64,000 bases of DNA from Bacillus sp. OxB-1 (GTDB lineage Bacteria; Bacillota; Bacilli; Bacillales_A; Planococcaceae). The translations under genes and the position numbers were made by a program. Numbering within the stretch: position 1 is the stretch's first letter; each line of letters begins with the position of its first letter. A model generated the notes under the pieces. The model searched no databases and had not been told where the DNA came from. It saw only the letters and a program-made list of their open reading frames with translations. Below, one piece after another: positions 38,378 through 46,651 of this stretch. The DNA lies in NCBI RefSeq assembly GCF_000829195.1, contig NZ_AP013294.1, forward strand, positions 2,181,001 to 2,245,000. Reading direction: 5' to 3'.

Positions 38378-40384
38378 ATGACCCAACAGATTGACCAATT
38401 AGCAATTGATACGATACGGACGCTTTCGATTGATGCGATCGAGAAGGCGAACTCCGGGCACCCCGGCTTGCCGATGGGTGCGGCTCCAATGGCCTATACA
38501 CTATGGACGAAACATATGCACCATAACCCTTCAAACCCGGACTGGTTCAACCGCGACCGGTTTGTCCTATCCGCAGGGCATGGGTCTATGTTGCTCTATA
38601 GTTTGCTTCATCTTGCCGGCTACGGCCTTCCTATGGAAGAAATCAAGAACTTCCGCCAGTGGGGTTCCAAAACCCCAGGTCACCCGGAATACGGGCACAC
38701 TGTCGGAGTGGAAGCGACAACGGGCCCGCTTGGACAAGGGATCGGCATGGCTGTCGGGATGGCTATGGCGGAAAAACACCTGGCTGCAACCTATAACCAA
38801 CCCGGATTCGATATCGTCGACCATTATACGTACGCCCTCTGCGGAGATGGCGACTTGATGGAAGGCGTTGCGTCGGAAGCCATTTCACTGGCGGGTCATC
38901 TCCAGCTTGATAAATTGATCGTCCTTTATGACAGCAACGATATTTCACTCGATGGGGATCTCCAAATGGCGTTTTCGGAAAATATCCAGAAACGTTTTGA
39001 ATCATACGGGTGGAATTATTTACGCGTGGAAGACGGCAATAATGTCGGATTGATTTCCAAAGCGATTGAAGATGCGAAGAAGAATTCCGGCGGGCCGACG
39101 ATCATCGAAGTGAAGACGGTCATCGGGTACGGATCGCCGAACCGGGCCGGCAAAGCCGATGCACACGGCATGCCGCTTGGGGAAGATGAGATGAAATTGA
39201 CGAAGGAATATTACAAATGGACCTTCGAAGAGGACTTCCATGTTCCGGACGGCGTCTATGAAACATTCCAGGAAGCCGCCGAGAAGCTGGGTGTGCAGAA
39301 GGAGCAGCAGTGGAACGAATTATTCGAGCAATACGAGACGAAGCACGCAGAACTCGCACAGCAATTGAAGGATGCGATTGCCGGGAAGCTGCCGGAAGGC
39401 TTTGAACAATCCCTTCCTTCCTACGAAGCGGGTACATCGCATGCGACACGGTCTTCCTCCGGGGATGCCATCAATGCAATCGCCGAAGTGCTCCCATCCT
39501 TCTTTGGTGGAAGCGCAGACCTTGCCGGGTCGAATAAAACGACGATCAAAGGTGCTGGAGATTTTCTCCCTGGCGATTACGCTGGTCGGAATATCTGGTT
39601 CGGTGTCCGTGAATTCGCAATGGGCGCTGCTCTGAACGGAATGGCTCTCCACGGAGGTCTTCATGTTTTCGGCGGTACGTTCTTCGTCTTCAGTGACTAC
39701 GTCCGTCCGGCCATCCGTCTATCCGCTCTGATGGGTGTGCCGGTGACGTATGTGTTCACTCATGACAGCGTGGCGGTCGGGGAAGATGGTCCGACTCATG
39801 AGCCGATTGAGCACTTGGCCTCCTTGCGGGCTATGCCGGGATTATCCGTAATCCGTCCGGCGGATGCGAACGAGACAATTGCCGCGTGGAATGTAGCTGT
39901 CACTTCGGAAAACCGTCCGACCGTCCTCGTGCTGTCGCGTCAAAACCTGAAAGTCCTTCCGACTACAGCGGATTATGCGATGGATGGCGTGCAAAAAGGC
40001 GCTTATGTCGTATCTCCCGCTACGAAGGAACAGGCGGATGCTATCCTGATTGCAACTGGCTCCGAAGTGAATCTTGCCGTATCCGCTCAGGAACAACTCC
40101 GGGAAGAAGGAATCGATGCTTCAGTCGTTTCCATGCCGTCTTGGGATCTGTTCGAGCAGCAGGATGAAGCCTATAAGCAATCGATCCTTCCGAAAGAAGT
40201 GAAGGCTCGCCTGGCGATTGAAATGGGTTCCTCCCTCGGCTGGCATAAGTATACAGGCGATGCCGGTGATGTCTTGGCCATCGACACGTTCGGTGCGAGT
40301 GCGCCAGGTAATACTGTCATCCGGGAGTATGGATTTACCGAAGAGAATGTCGTCGCCAAAGTAAAATCATTGATTCAACGCTGA
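38378..40384 (+). CDS. tkt: Transketolase
   Basis: Thiamine-diphosphate enzyme of the pentose phosphate pathway that moves two-carbon units between sugar phosphates. The 668 residues carry AGHGSMLLY, the ThDP motif GDGDLMEG...[14 protein letters not shown] and [17 protein letters not shown]. Full family length. It stands between ynzC and sirA as in B. subtilis. Confidence 0.98.
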   Translation: MTQQIDQLAIDTIRTLSIDAIEKANSGHPGLPMGAAPMAYTLWTKHMHHNPSNPDWFNRDRFVLSAGHGSMLLYSLLHLAGYGLPMEEIKNFRQWGSKTPGHPEYGHTVGVEATTGPLGQGIGMAVGMAMAEKHLAATYNQPGFDIVDHYTYALCGDGDLMEGVASEAISLAGHLQLDKLIVLYDSNDISLDGDLQMAFSENIQKRFESYGWNYLRVEDGNNVGLISKAIEDAKKNSGGPTIIEVKTVIGYGSPNRAGKADAHGMPLGEDEMKLTKEYYKWTFEEDFHVPDGVYETFQEAAEKLGVQKEQQWNELFEQYETKHAELAQQLKDAIAGKLPEGFEQSLPSYEAGTSHATRSSSGDAINAIAEVLPSFFGGSADLAGSNKTTIKGAGDFLPGDYAGRNIWFGVREFAMGAALNGMALHGGLHVFGGTFFVFSDYVRPAIRLSALMGVPVTYVFTHDSVAVGEDGPTHEPIEHLASLRAMPGLSVIRPADANETIAAWNVAVTSENRPTVLVLSRQNLKVLPTTADYAMDGVQKGAYVVSPATKEQADAILIATGSEVNLAVSAQEQLREEGIDASVVSMPSWDLFEQQDEAYKQSILPKEVKARLAIEMGSSLGWHKYTGDAGDVLAIDTFGASAPGNTVIREYGFTEENVVAKVKSLIQR

Positions 40385-40510
40385 CCCAAAGTTACAAGAA
40401 GGAACCCGCCTTGACTGGCGGATCCTAGGAATTCAATAATTGGTTGAAGACTCTTCGACAGATCTCGACATAGTCGGTTCCGTCGGGAGAGCTCTGTTAG
40501 AAGTGTCATG

Positions 40511-40556
40511 GGCTGTTCTGTATACCCGGGAATTTGGTTTACGGAACAGCCTTTTT
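40511..40556 (+). terminator. Intrinsic terminator after tkt
   Basis: GGCTGTTC (40511-40518) and GAACAGCC (40544-40551) followed by TTTTT. Just upstream, TTCGACA (40454-40460) and CTCGACA (40464-40470) also resemble reverse Spo0A boxes ten bases apart. Confidence 0.85.
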
Positions 40557-40563
40557 ATTCCTT

Positions 40564-40588
40564 TGTCGATTGTCGAACATTTCCGACA
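40564..40588 (+). promoter_or_regulatory. Cluster of Spo0A boxes upstream of sirA
   Basis: TGTCGAT (40564-40570) and TGTCGAA (40571-40577) are tandem matches to the 0A box TGnCGAA, and TCCGACA (40582-40588) is a reverse copy with one mismatch. In B. subtilis sirA is activated directly by phosphorylated Spo0A. Confidence 0.7.
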
Positions 40589-40667
40589 ATAATAGAGTCA
40601 TTCCTTTCCGCAAACTGACAACCTTTTCATGCAGCATCGTGTAAGCTTCAAATAGGAGGTGGATGTC

Positions 40668-41117
40668 ATGAGATCGTACGGCATTTACAGAGTGAAAGAA
40701 AGGTATCAATCGTATATTATCGGACGAGAACGGCAATTGTATGATCTTCTGAAAAAAGATGGACGGCGGGCAGTGGATCAACAGCAGATCCATTACTTGT
40801 GCGAACACTTGGAAGAGGAGTTGATTGACAGCGCTATCATTTCCAATTTGGAAAGGGGATTTACGACAATGGAGCAGATGGACGGCGCATATCGCCTGAC
40901 CCATCCGGTGAAAGGGTCGATTTCCATTACCTTGTCGTCTCATGCCCTTCATGTGAATTGCGATGGATCCCGGATGCTCGATTTGGATCTGTTCGTGGCG
41001 TTGTCCGCATCAGATGACCGTTTCTTCGCTATTATGGATGATCGTCGGGAATGGGGCTGGCTGAAGCCGGTCAAGACCGCAGATTTTGGTTTCGGGGGCG
41101 AAACGGTATCCTTATGA
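40668..41117 (+). CDS. sirA: Sporulation inhibitor of replication SirA
   Basis: Binds DnaA domain I and stops new replication at the onset of sporulation. The 149 residues are divergent, but the C-terminal FFAIMDDRREWGWLKPVKTA matches the SirA/YneE family, and YGIYRVKERYQSYIIGRE fits the start. ATG 40668 follows AGGAGGTG. Position after tkt is conserved. The next conserved gene, yneF, is displaced by a mobile element. Confidence 0.88.
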   Translation: MRSYGIYRVKERYQSYIIGRERQLYDLLKKDGRRAVDQQQIHYLCEHLEEELIDSAIISNLERGFTTMEQMDGAYRLTHPVKGSISITLSSHALHVNCDGSRMLDLDLFVALSASDDRFFAIMDDRREWGWLKPVKTADFGFGGETVSL

Positions 41118-41140
41118 ATAATTGTATAGAAGACCTACAA

Positions 41141-41189
41141 GAAGAGGCCACCGGTACGCAACCAAGCGGAGGAGGCTCTTTTTTTATTT
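41141..41189 (+). terminator. Terminator of sirA, split from its original context by an insertion
   Basis: AAGAGGCC and GGCTCTT form a weak stem with a long loop, followed by TTTTTTT. The mobile element inserted inside this T-run; its 8-bp target TTTTATTT is 41182-41189. Confidence 0.6.
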
Positions 41190-41221
41190 GGCTATGTTAA
41201 AGTTTATTGTTGATATAAGGT

Positions 41222-41255
41222 AAAAAATTAGAACTTCCATTTTTCTGGAAGTTCT
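41222..41255 (-). terminator. Terminator at the end of the passenger operon
   Basis: On the minus strand AGAACTTCC and GGAAGTTCT form a 9-bp stem followed by AATTTTTT. It lies just inside the left end of the element. Confidence 0.8.
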
Positions 41256-41313
41256 ATTAAATAATAATGTTTTATTCAACTAAAGCACCCGTTACCTCAA
41301 TAAGCAACTTCTT

Positions 41314-41622
41314 TTAGTTCCTTGGAAGAACCCCATTAGTAATCTTTTGCAATACTTTGTTTAAAATGCCTACACATAAATATAACGCTATAAGAACGAT
41401 TACAATAAAAACTACATATTTAAGGATTATATTTGAAATTTGACCCGCCAGCCAATTACCGCCGTAGTATATTAAAATAAAGGCTAAAAATATTGCAATA
41501 AGATAGGAAATTCCTACACCAATAATCTGAAGTTTTGTGAACTGCTTTAAAATTTCTCTGTTTTTACGAATATTATAAATTACTATTACGATAAACAACG
41601 TTGTCATTAGAATACTTTTCAA
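41314..41622 (-). CDS. Hypothetical small membrane protein (passenger gene)
   Basis: About 102 residues with three hydrophobic helices (ILMTTLFIVIVIYNI, GVGISYLIAIFLAFILIYY, YVVFIVIVLIALYLCVGIL) separated by short basic loops. TTG 41622 is chosen because AAGGGGGG stands about 7 bp upstream; the frame extends to an ATG at 41655 without a site. It is the last gene of the minus-strand passenger set. I do not recognise the family. Confidence 0.6.
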   Translation of the reverse strand: MKSILMTTLFIVIVIYNIRKNREILKQFTKLQIIGVGISYLIAIFLAFILIYYGGNWLAGQISNIILKYVVFIVIVLIALYLCVGILNKVLQKITNGVLPRN

Positions 41623-41703
41623 ATATAATCCCCCCTTACCATCAGACCGTAACATATATGTTAATTTCTTCTTTCAAAAACGCACTCCATAGTTAAATAA
41701 AGG

Positions 41704-41929
41704 TTATTGTTTACAATCACACTCATATTCCTTCAATTGATATTCTTTGTATAATCTTAATTGTTTAAAATCACTTGTATCTGACTCATAAACTTTTATT
41801 AAGGGGGTAACATCCACTTTTGCAAACTCCCTTACTTGCTTATCTATATCAATATTCATTCATATCTTCATACAGATCGTTATGTTGGCAAACATCATAC
41901 GTTACTGCGATATAATACCTCGTCATCAT
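41704..41929 (-). pseudogene. Broken copy 1 of a duplicated small gene (frameshift by 17-bp deletion)
   Basis: Starts with MMTRYYIAVTYDV behind a GGGTGG site. Compared with copy 2 it lacks 17 bp after DMNEY, giving an immediate TGA. The other half, DIDKQVREFAKVDV to KEYECDCKQ, is intact in the shifted frame. The full-length product would have been about 80 residues with a C-terminal CxC. Function unknown. Confidence 0.75.
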
Positions 41930-41998
41930 ACCACCCATATCTACATAGTAGCTTTAATCACGCTTCTTTAGCTTTTGCACCCTATAGTTCAACAAAGA

Positions 41999-42241
41999 TT
42001 ATTGATTACATCCACACTCATATTCCTTAAATTTATATTCTTTGTACAATCTTAATTGTTTAAAGTCAATTGTATCTGACTCATAAACCTTTATTATGGG
42101 GGCAACATCCACTCTTGCAAATTCCCTTACTTACTTATCTATATCAATAGATAAATCTAAAGGATATTCATTCATATCTTCATACAGATTGTTATGTTCG
42201 CAAACATCATACGTTACTGCGATATAATACCGTGTCATCAT
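41999..42241 (-). pseudogene. Broken copy 2 of the duplicated small gene (nonsense codon)
   Basis: 243 bp, 81 codons, one frame from ATG 42241 to TAA 41999, interrupted by a single TAA where copy 1 has CAA (DIDK-stop-VREF). N-terminus MMTRYYIAVTYDV and C-terminus KEYECGCNQ. Very similar to copy 1 apart from the 17-bp gap. The copies carry different lesions, so they decayed independently after duplication. Confidence 0.75.
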
Positions 42242-42339
42242 ACCACCCCATATCTACATAATAGCTTTATTAACCCTACTTTATCGCACCCGTTAGTTGA
42301 AGAATAATTCTTCACAAAGTATATATATATTTAGTCTTG

Positions 42340-42627
42340 CTAAAAAATGGTAGTAATCTTAACTTTATTTCGCTTAAATAAATCCACTAAACTTATTCCA
42401 TCTATTTTGAAATTTACTATATCTTTATGACGTTCTCCAAAATACTCACTTATTCTTGTTTGACCTGTCCACATAGCCCTTCCTTGCGAAGAATTAGAAA
42501 TAAAATATTCTTTTTCCTGATAAACAAATTCAATTTCTCTACCTTGTTCCAAATAAAACAAAAGGTGCTCATAACTAATACTTTCACCAGATGGAACATC
42601 ATCAAAATTATTAGTATGATTATTCAT
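42340..42627 (-). CDS. Hypothetical protein (passenger gene)
   Basis: A 95-residue soluble protein starting at ATG 42627 behind AAAGGATG. It contains LEQGREIEFVYQEKEYFIS and IDGISLVDLFKRNKVKITTIF. I recall similar small proteins as common uncharacterised genes in Bacilli, with no known role. It lies between the transposase and the duplicated pseudogenes in the same direction. Confidence 0.65.
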   Translation of the reverse strand: MNNHTNNFDDVPSGESISYEHLLFYLEQGREIEFVYQEKEYFISNSSQGRAMWTGQTRISEYFGERHKDIVNFKIDGISLVDLFKRNKVKITTIF

Positions 42628-42696
42628 ACCAAGACATCCTTTCTCAATGCCACTTGTTACACTAAACTGCCCCGTTAGTTGAATAAGAAACACTGT

Positions 42697-43746
42697 TTAA
42701 ACAGCAAATTTAGTTAACCTAATTGTATCATAAGTTTCTGAATTCTGTACTAAATTCCCTCTGATTATCAAATCATTCATTGTTACTTCATTTCTTTGAT
42801 GTTGGATACTTTCTAAGACCTGAAACCAAGCAAGGTAATTGTTTAAATACTTGGTCGCAACACCATTAAATCGTTGTATCCAACCTTTTAGTCTTCTATG
42901 ATAATTATTCACGTTCTGGATGTGGTAAAGCCCCTTTGTACGAATTTTACCATCGGACTTGAATTGGTAAATATCCATTCCCTTTTCAGCAGCATATGTT
43001 TTAAATGCACGCCAAGAATCCGTGCATAGTATATTTTCATTTGAAAGCTTATGCCCGATGGCTTTATCTAACTGTACTTTCGTTAATCTACCCATACCTA
43101 ATATCTGCGAAATAGTGGTCTTGTCACGGTCTCTTGCAACTAATACACACACTTGTTCATTACTTATGCCACGTTTCTTTGCTGAACCACCACGTTTGCG
43201 AGGTTTTCTACCTTTAATTTTTCTTTGTCCTTTTTCTGAGTACAAGAAATAGGTCTCGTCCATTTCAACGATACCTTCAAAATTTGGTATTTCCATTTGC
43301 TTTAACGATGATAATAGTTTGTGCCTCCAATAAAATAAAGTGACGTGAGTAATGTTGCCGATTAAGTTAGCAGACTTCCGAAGAGAATAACCTTCAATCA
43401 TACACTCAATAAATTTAATCCACTGGTTAAGGTGACGAGTTCGATAGAGAACTGTATTTGTGAGGTCGGTAAATGTCTTTTTACAAGCCTTACAGCGATA
43501 GCGTTGCTTTTTAACTTCTTCACCATCAACGATTGTTGTATATTTACCGAAGCGAACAATATGTTCTGATGTACAATCAGGACATTCATACCCATTCTTA
43601 TTCTTACGTTCAGATATTTCGTGAAGAACGGTTCCAGTCGAACTTGATGCTCTTAGTGCATCAATTAAATATTCACGCAATCTGTGCTTCTCTGCGGGAT
43701 TTAATTTTTGAATGGCTTTAAGGATTTCAGTCGCTCTCACAATCAT
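42697..43746 (-). CDS. IS1595-family transposase
   Basis: A 349-residue ISXO2-like DDE transposase. An N-terminal zinc ribbon has CPDC and CKAC pairs (ECPDCTSEHIV, YRCKACKKTF). The catalytic core contains EMDETYFLYSEKG, CTDSWRAFKTYA and VNNYHRRLKGWIQRFNGV. The start at ATG 43746 follows GGGTTGGTG; the frame runs on to 43800 without a good site. It lies next to the right end of the element and appears intact. Confidence 0.88.
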   Translation of the reverse strand: MIVRATEILKAIQKLNPAEKHRLREYLIDALRASSSTGTVLHEISERKNKNGYECPDCTSEHIVRFGKYTTIVDGEEVKKQRYRCKACKKTFTDLTNTVLYRTRHLNQWIKFIECMIEGYSLRKSANLIGNITHVTLFYWRHKLLSSLKQMEIPNFEGIVEMDETYFLYSEKGQRKIKGRKPRKRGGSAKKRGISNEQVCVLVARDRDKTTISQILGMGRLTKVQLDKAIGHKLSNENILCTDSWRAFKTYAAEKGMDIYQFKSDGKIRTKGLYHIQNVNNYHRRLKGWIQRFNGVATKYLNNYLAWFQVLESIQHQRNEVTMNDLIIRGNLVQNSETYDTIRLTKFAV

Positions 43747-43771
43747 CACCAACCCTAATGTAGTTAGTTCA

Positions 43772-43800
43772 ATTATAGAACATTTGTTCTTTAAAATCAA
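43772..43800 (-). promoter_or_regulatory. Transposase promoter with palindrome in spacer
   Basis: Minus strand TTGATT (43795-43800), 17 bp, TATAAT (43772-43777). The spacer carries AGAACA-TT-TGTTCT (43777-43790), a 6-2-6 palindrome that could be an operator. Confidence 0.65.
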
Positions 43801-43914
43801 TTATCAACAACTAACTTTAACAGAGCCTTTTATTTAAATGAATCTGCCTCTCGCCTATTTGTTCCAGCGGTAAGATGATTGTCCCGATCCGCTCCAACAT
43901 TTGCAATCTGGTCA

Positions 43915-43944
43915 TTGCCATTCGTGCCGGATATGGGGTATAAT
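43915..43944 (+). promoter_or_regulatory. SigmaA promoter of yneF
   Basis: TTGCCA (43915-43920), 18 bp, TATAAT (43939-43944). It lies outside the mobile element, so yneF kept its own promoter. Confidence 0.65.
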
Positions 43945-43994
43945 CCTTCATGGTAGCGTATATGCGAATTGCTGAAGTGAAGGAGGTATAGCGG

Positions 43995-44219
43995 ATGAAT
44001 CCAGTATGGTGGATCCTATTGATCATCGTCGCGCTAATTGGTGGTGTGGCTCTCGGATTTTTCATTGCCCGTCGATATATGATGAAATATTTGGAAGAGA
44101 ACCCGCCAATCAATGAAGAGATGTTACGGATGATGATGATGCAGATGGGCCAAAAGCCTTCACAGAAGAAGATCAATCAAATGATGAATCAGATGAACAA
44201 AATCAGCAATAAAAAATAA
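43995..44219 (+). CDS. yneF: UPF0154 membrane protein YneF
   Basis: 74 residues: one N-terminal membrane helix ([19 protein letters not shown]), then a basic Met/Gln-rich tail ([22 protein letters not shown]) that is the family hallmark. GAAGGAGG precedes the ATG. Function unknown. In B. subtilis it is close to sirA; the mobile element explains the gap here. Confidence 0.92.
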   Translation: MNPVWWILLIIVALIGGVALGFFIARRYMMKYLEENPPINEEMLRMMMMQMGQKPSQKKINQMMNQMNKISNKK

Positions 44220-44380
44220 AGGAATCCCGTTCTGCCGTCTAGGTGAGATAGTTCAGTGAAAAGCACACCCTTTCGGGGGGTGATGGATATGGATTCTCAA
44301 CGAACCGCTTTTTCTGTAGGATGTTTTGCAGGAGAGGTGGTTTTTTGCTGGGGTGAGATAGGGAGAAAGGGGATGCTGTC

Positions 44381-45262
44381 ATGCGAAAGTATATCGGGGA
44401 ATTGGCGCTGCTCGTGACGGCCATCATTTGGGGGAGCGGTTTTGTGGCGAGCGCGGTGGCGTTGGAGCATTATACCCCTTATCAAATCCTGGCGGCCCGA
44501 TTTTTCATTGGCGCCCTCTTGTTAGGTGTAGTGTTTGCTAAGAAATTAAAGGGAATCCGAAAAAGCACTTTGTTGAAAGGGGCCGCTCTTGGATTTTTCC
44601 TCTACGTGGCGTTCGCGCTTCAAACGGTCGGCTTGCAATATACGACGCCGTCGAAAAATGCCTTCCTCACGGCTGTCAATGTGGTCATCGTCCCGTTTCT
44701 CGGTTGGTTGATCTATAAGCGGAAAATTGACTGGTATGAACTGTCCGGGGCTGTGTTGGCCTTGATCGGAGTCGCTTTGCTTTCTTTGCAATTCTCGGCT
44801 GAGGTCAATGTCGGGGATGTGCTGACGCTCTTTTGTGCCGTCGGGTTCGCATTCCATATCTTTTTCACGGCGCGGTTTGTCAAAGAGGAAGATCCTGTCT
44901 TGTTGACACTCCTCCAAATGGCGGCTGCATCGGTGATCGGCTTCGTTGTCGTCCTTTTCCGTGGGGAGACAGGCTTTTCCATGGATCCGAACGGAACTTT
45001 GCCGTTGTTGTATTTGGCGGTCTTCTCGACGACGATCGCGTTCTTATTGCAGACGATCGCTCAAAAGTTTATATCCGATACGAAGGCGGCAATCATCCTG
45101 GCCACCGAGTCGTTTTGGGGAATGGTGTTTTCCGTCATCCTCCTTAGCGAAGTGCTGACGCTTAAAATGCTCCTTGGCGCGTGCTTCATCTTGACCGCCA
45201 TTATGTTGTCCGAAACGAAGCCGGGATTTTTGAAAAAGAAACAGATAGAGAAAAGTACTTAA
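44381..45262 (+). CDS. EamA/DMT-family transporter
   Basis: An inner-membrane exporter-type carrier of 293 residues with about ten helices in two EamA repeats (IIWGSGFVASAVALEHYTP; STTIAFLLQTIAQKF..ESFWGMVFSV). Substrate unknown. GAAAGGGG precedes the ATG. The 160 bp before it contain a short CACCC/GGGTG hairpin at about 44266-44282 and a repeated GGTGAGATAG (44242 and 44352), with no gene. Confidence 0.85.
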   Translation: MRKYIGELALLVTAIIWGSGFVASAVALEHYTPYQILAARFFIGALLLGVVFAKKLKGIRKSTLLKGAALGFFLYVAFALQTVGLQYTTPSKNAFLTAVNVVIVPFLGWLIYKRKIDWYELSGAVLALIGVALLSLQFSAEVNVGDVLTLFCAVGFAFHIFFTARFVKEEDPVLLTLLQMAAASVIGFVVVLFRGETGFSMDPNGTLPLLYLAVFSTTIAFLLQTIAQKFISDTKAAIILATESFWGMVFSVILLSEVLTLKMLLGACFILTAIMLSETKPGFLKKKQIEKST

Positions 45263-45301
45263 TACATAATAAAAGTGGGGAAATTGGAAAGGTGGTTCCA
45301 A

Positions 45302-45670
45302 ATGTCAATTGATAACTGTACATGGTTTACCGTCGCTCTTTTATATGAATCGGTCCATGAAGGGCAGCCGACGCGTGTGGATGCGGATTATAATGCGACG
45401 ACGAAAACCTATGAAGAGAGCCATATTTTAGTGAAAGCCTCTTCGGCGGAGGAAGCTTGCGTTCTGGGCGAGCAACTCGGGAAGGACAATGAGCAGTCCT
45501 ATGAGAACCAATACGGGGAAACCGTCCATTGGATACTTGTCAAAGTGTTGGACTGCTTTGAACTGCTGGATGACGATATCGGGATGGGGATGGAGGTCTA
45601 CTCACGCTTCCTTGTGACGACGAAAGATCAAAGCACAGAAGAAGTCTTGGATCGCTTTTTCCAAGAGTGA
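45302..45670 (+). CDS. DUF4288 domain protein
   Basis: A 122-residue soluble acidic protein; WFTVALLYESVHEG, EESHILVKASSAEEA and GMGMEVYSRFLVTTKD match the DUF4288 pattern. ATG 45302 follows AAAGGTGG; the GTG at 45275 is upstream of that site. Function unknown. It shares a bidirectional terminator with the hydrolase gene on the other strand. Confidence 0.75.
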   Translation: MSIDNCTWFTVALLYESVHEGQPTRVDADYNATTKTYEESHILVKASSAEEACVLGEQLGKDNEQSYENQYGETVHWILVKVLDCFELLDDDIGMGMEVYSRFLVTTKDQSTEEVLDRFFQE

Positions 45671-45674
45671 AATG

Positions 45675-45710
45675 AAAAAACGCTGTTGGCACTTGGTCAA
45701 CAGCGTTTTT
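45675..45710. terminator. Bidirectional terminator, overlapping the end of the yqkD-like gene
   Basis: AAAAAACGCTGTTG and CAACAGCGTTTTT are near-perfect arms with T-runs on both strands. The last codons and stop of the minus-strand gene (45697) lie inside the right arm. Confidence 0.9.
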
Positions 45711-46638
45711 CATATGGAGAAAATCCGAATTGATCTAAAAACGTGCGCACCGTCTCTTCATAGGCTTCCGGATTATCATTAAATGATTTGGCATGTGCCC
45801 CTTTTTCGAACAGTTTCAGCATCTTATCGCCTTGTTTCAACTCGTAGAGCTCTTCAGACATGGCCGGAAGGATGAAATCATCTTCCAGGCTATGAATGAA
45901 AAGGGCGGGTTTCGTCATATTTCCGATCACTTCCCTAGGCGAGACGAGCTTCGACGTATAGCCATCGCGGACACGCAAGAACAGGTTTGCAATCCGCAGG
46001 GCCATCGTCGTCCGAATCGGTGTGTTCTGACGTAAAATATGTAGGATCTGCTCCGAAAAATCCGAGAAAGGGCAATCCAACACGTGGAAGTCCGCTTCGT
46101 CTTCAAACGTCCCTGCGTACAAAATCGTAGTGGCAGCACCCATCGATTCACCGTGGATGCCAAGCAGGGCGTCCGGCCCGATCCGTTTCCGCACCGCATG
46201 GACTATCGCCTGCAAATCGATCTTTTCGTAGAAGCCGAAACTTGTCGTCTTTCCGCCGGAATCTCCATGCCGCCGATGGTCGTAGACGATGGAATTAAAC
46301 CCAAGCCGCTCAAAGAGCCGGGCATATTTCATGGAATTGATCTTATTCTCGGTGACGCCGTGGCAAATAATGACGGTCCGATCTGTATCGAGCGGTTTCA
46401 AATAGACCGCCCGCAGCCGGTAGCCGATCGGTGAATCGATCCATAATTCCTCTTTTCGGACGGTTTCATACCATTTTTCGTCGAACCGCTTCGCCAACGT
46501 TTCCCTCTTTAAAATCACTTCTTGGTCCTTCATTTTAATGAACATCAACCGATTCGTCGCGACAATGCCGAACAAGGTCGCGATGGCAGCAAACACGCCT
46601 GAAATGACGCCGCTTATATAAAGGATGCGCCGTTTCAA
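45697..46638 (-). CDS. Alpha/beta hydrolase (YqkD-like)
   Basis: A 313-residue serine hydrolase with an N-terminal membrane anchor (GVISGVFAAIATLFGIVAT), so probably tethered to the membrane. The nucleophile is in GIHGESMGAAT, the acid in HSLEDDFILP, and the histidine in GAHAKSF. HGVTENKINSMKYA forms the oxyanion region. It resembles B. subtilis YqkD, and a YqkE-like gene is nearby. Substrate unknown. Its final residues are encoded inside the terminator stem. Confidence 0.85.
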   Translation of the reverse strand: MKRRILYISGVISGVFAAIATLFGIVATNRLMFIKMKDQEVILKRETLAKRFDEKWYETVRKEELWIDSPIGYRLRAVYLKPLDTDRTVIICHGVTENKINSMKYARLFERLGFNSIVYDHRRHGDSGGKTTSFGFYEKIDLQAIVHAVRKRIGPDALLGIHGESMGAATTILYAGTFEDEADFHVLDCPFSDFSEQILHILRQNTPIRTTMALRIANLFLRVRDGYTSKLVSPREVIGNMTKPALFIHSLEDDFILPAMSEELYELKQGDKMLKLFEKGAHAKSFNDNPEAYEETVRTFLDQFGFSPYEKRC

Positions 46639-46651
46639 TCAATTCAACCTC

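Larger units (their letters stand above)
41285..42686 (-). repeat. Five copies of an intercistronic repeat within the element
   Basis: A motif close to TTATTCAACTAACGGGTGC (minus strand) occurs after each gene: 41285-41303, 41682-41700, 41977-41995, 42286-42307 and 42669-42686. All are in the same orientation, at or within about 50 bp of a stop codon and before the next gene. Copies 2 and 3 are the most diverged. Its GTTAGTTG core also appears in the element's right terminal repeat. Confidence 0.7.
41190..43827 (-). mobile_element. IS1595-type element with passenger genes, 2638 bp
   Basis: The ends are inverted repeats of 26 bp: 41190-41215 and the complement of 43802-43827 agree at 23 positions, both beginning GGCT.TGTTAAAGTT and ending TTGTTGATA. 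The 8-bp sequence TTTTATTT stands immediately outside both ends (41182-41189 and 43828-43835), an exact target duplication; 8 bp is the size known for IS1595 elements. Inside are an IS1595-type transposase, a small hypothetical gene, two broken copies of another, and a membrane-protein gene, all on the minus strand. The interior is clearly AT-rich compared with its flanks. Removing it and one TSD copy rejoins sirA and yneF as neighbours. Confidence 0.9.

Noticed and set aside
41285..42686. CRISPR or integron attC array
   Set aside because: Motif spacing is 280-400 bp and filled by genes. No integrase or cas gene is nearby; the terminal repeats and duplication identify an IS1595-type element instead.
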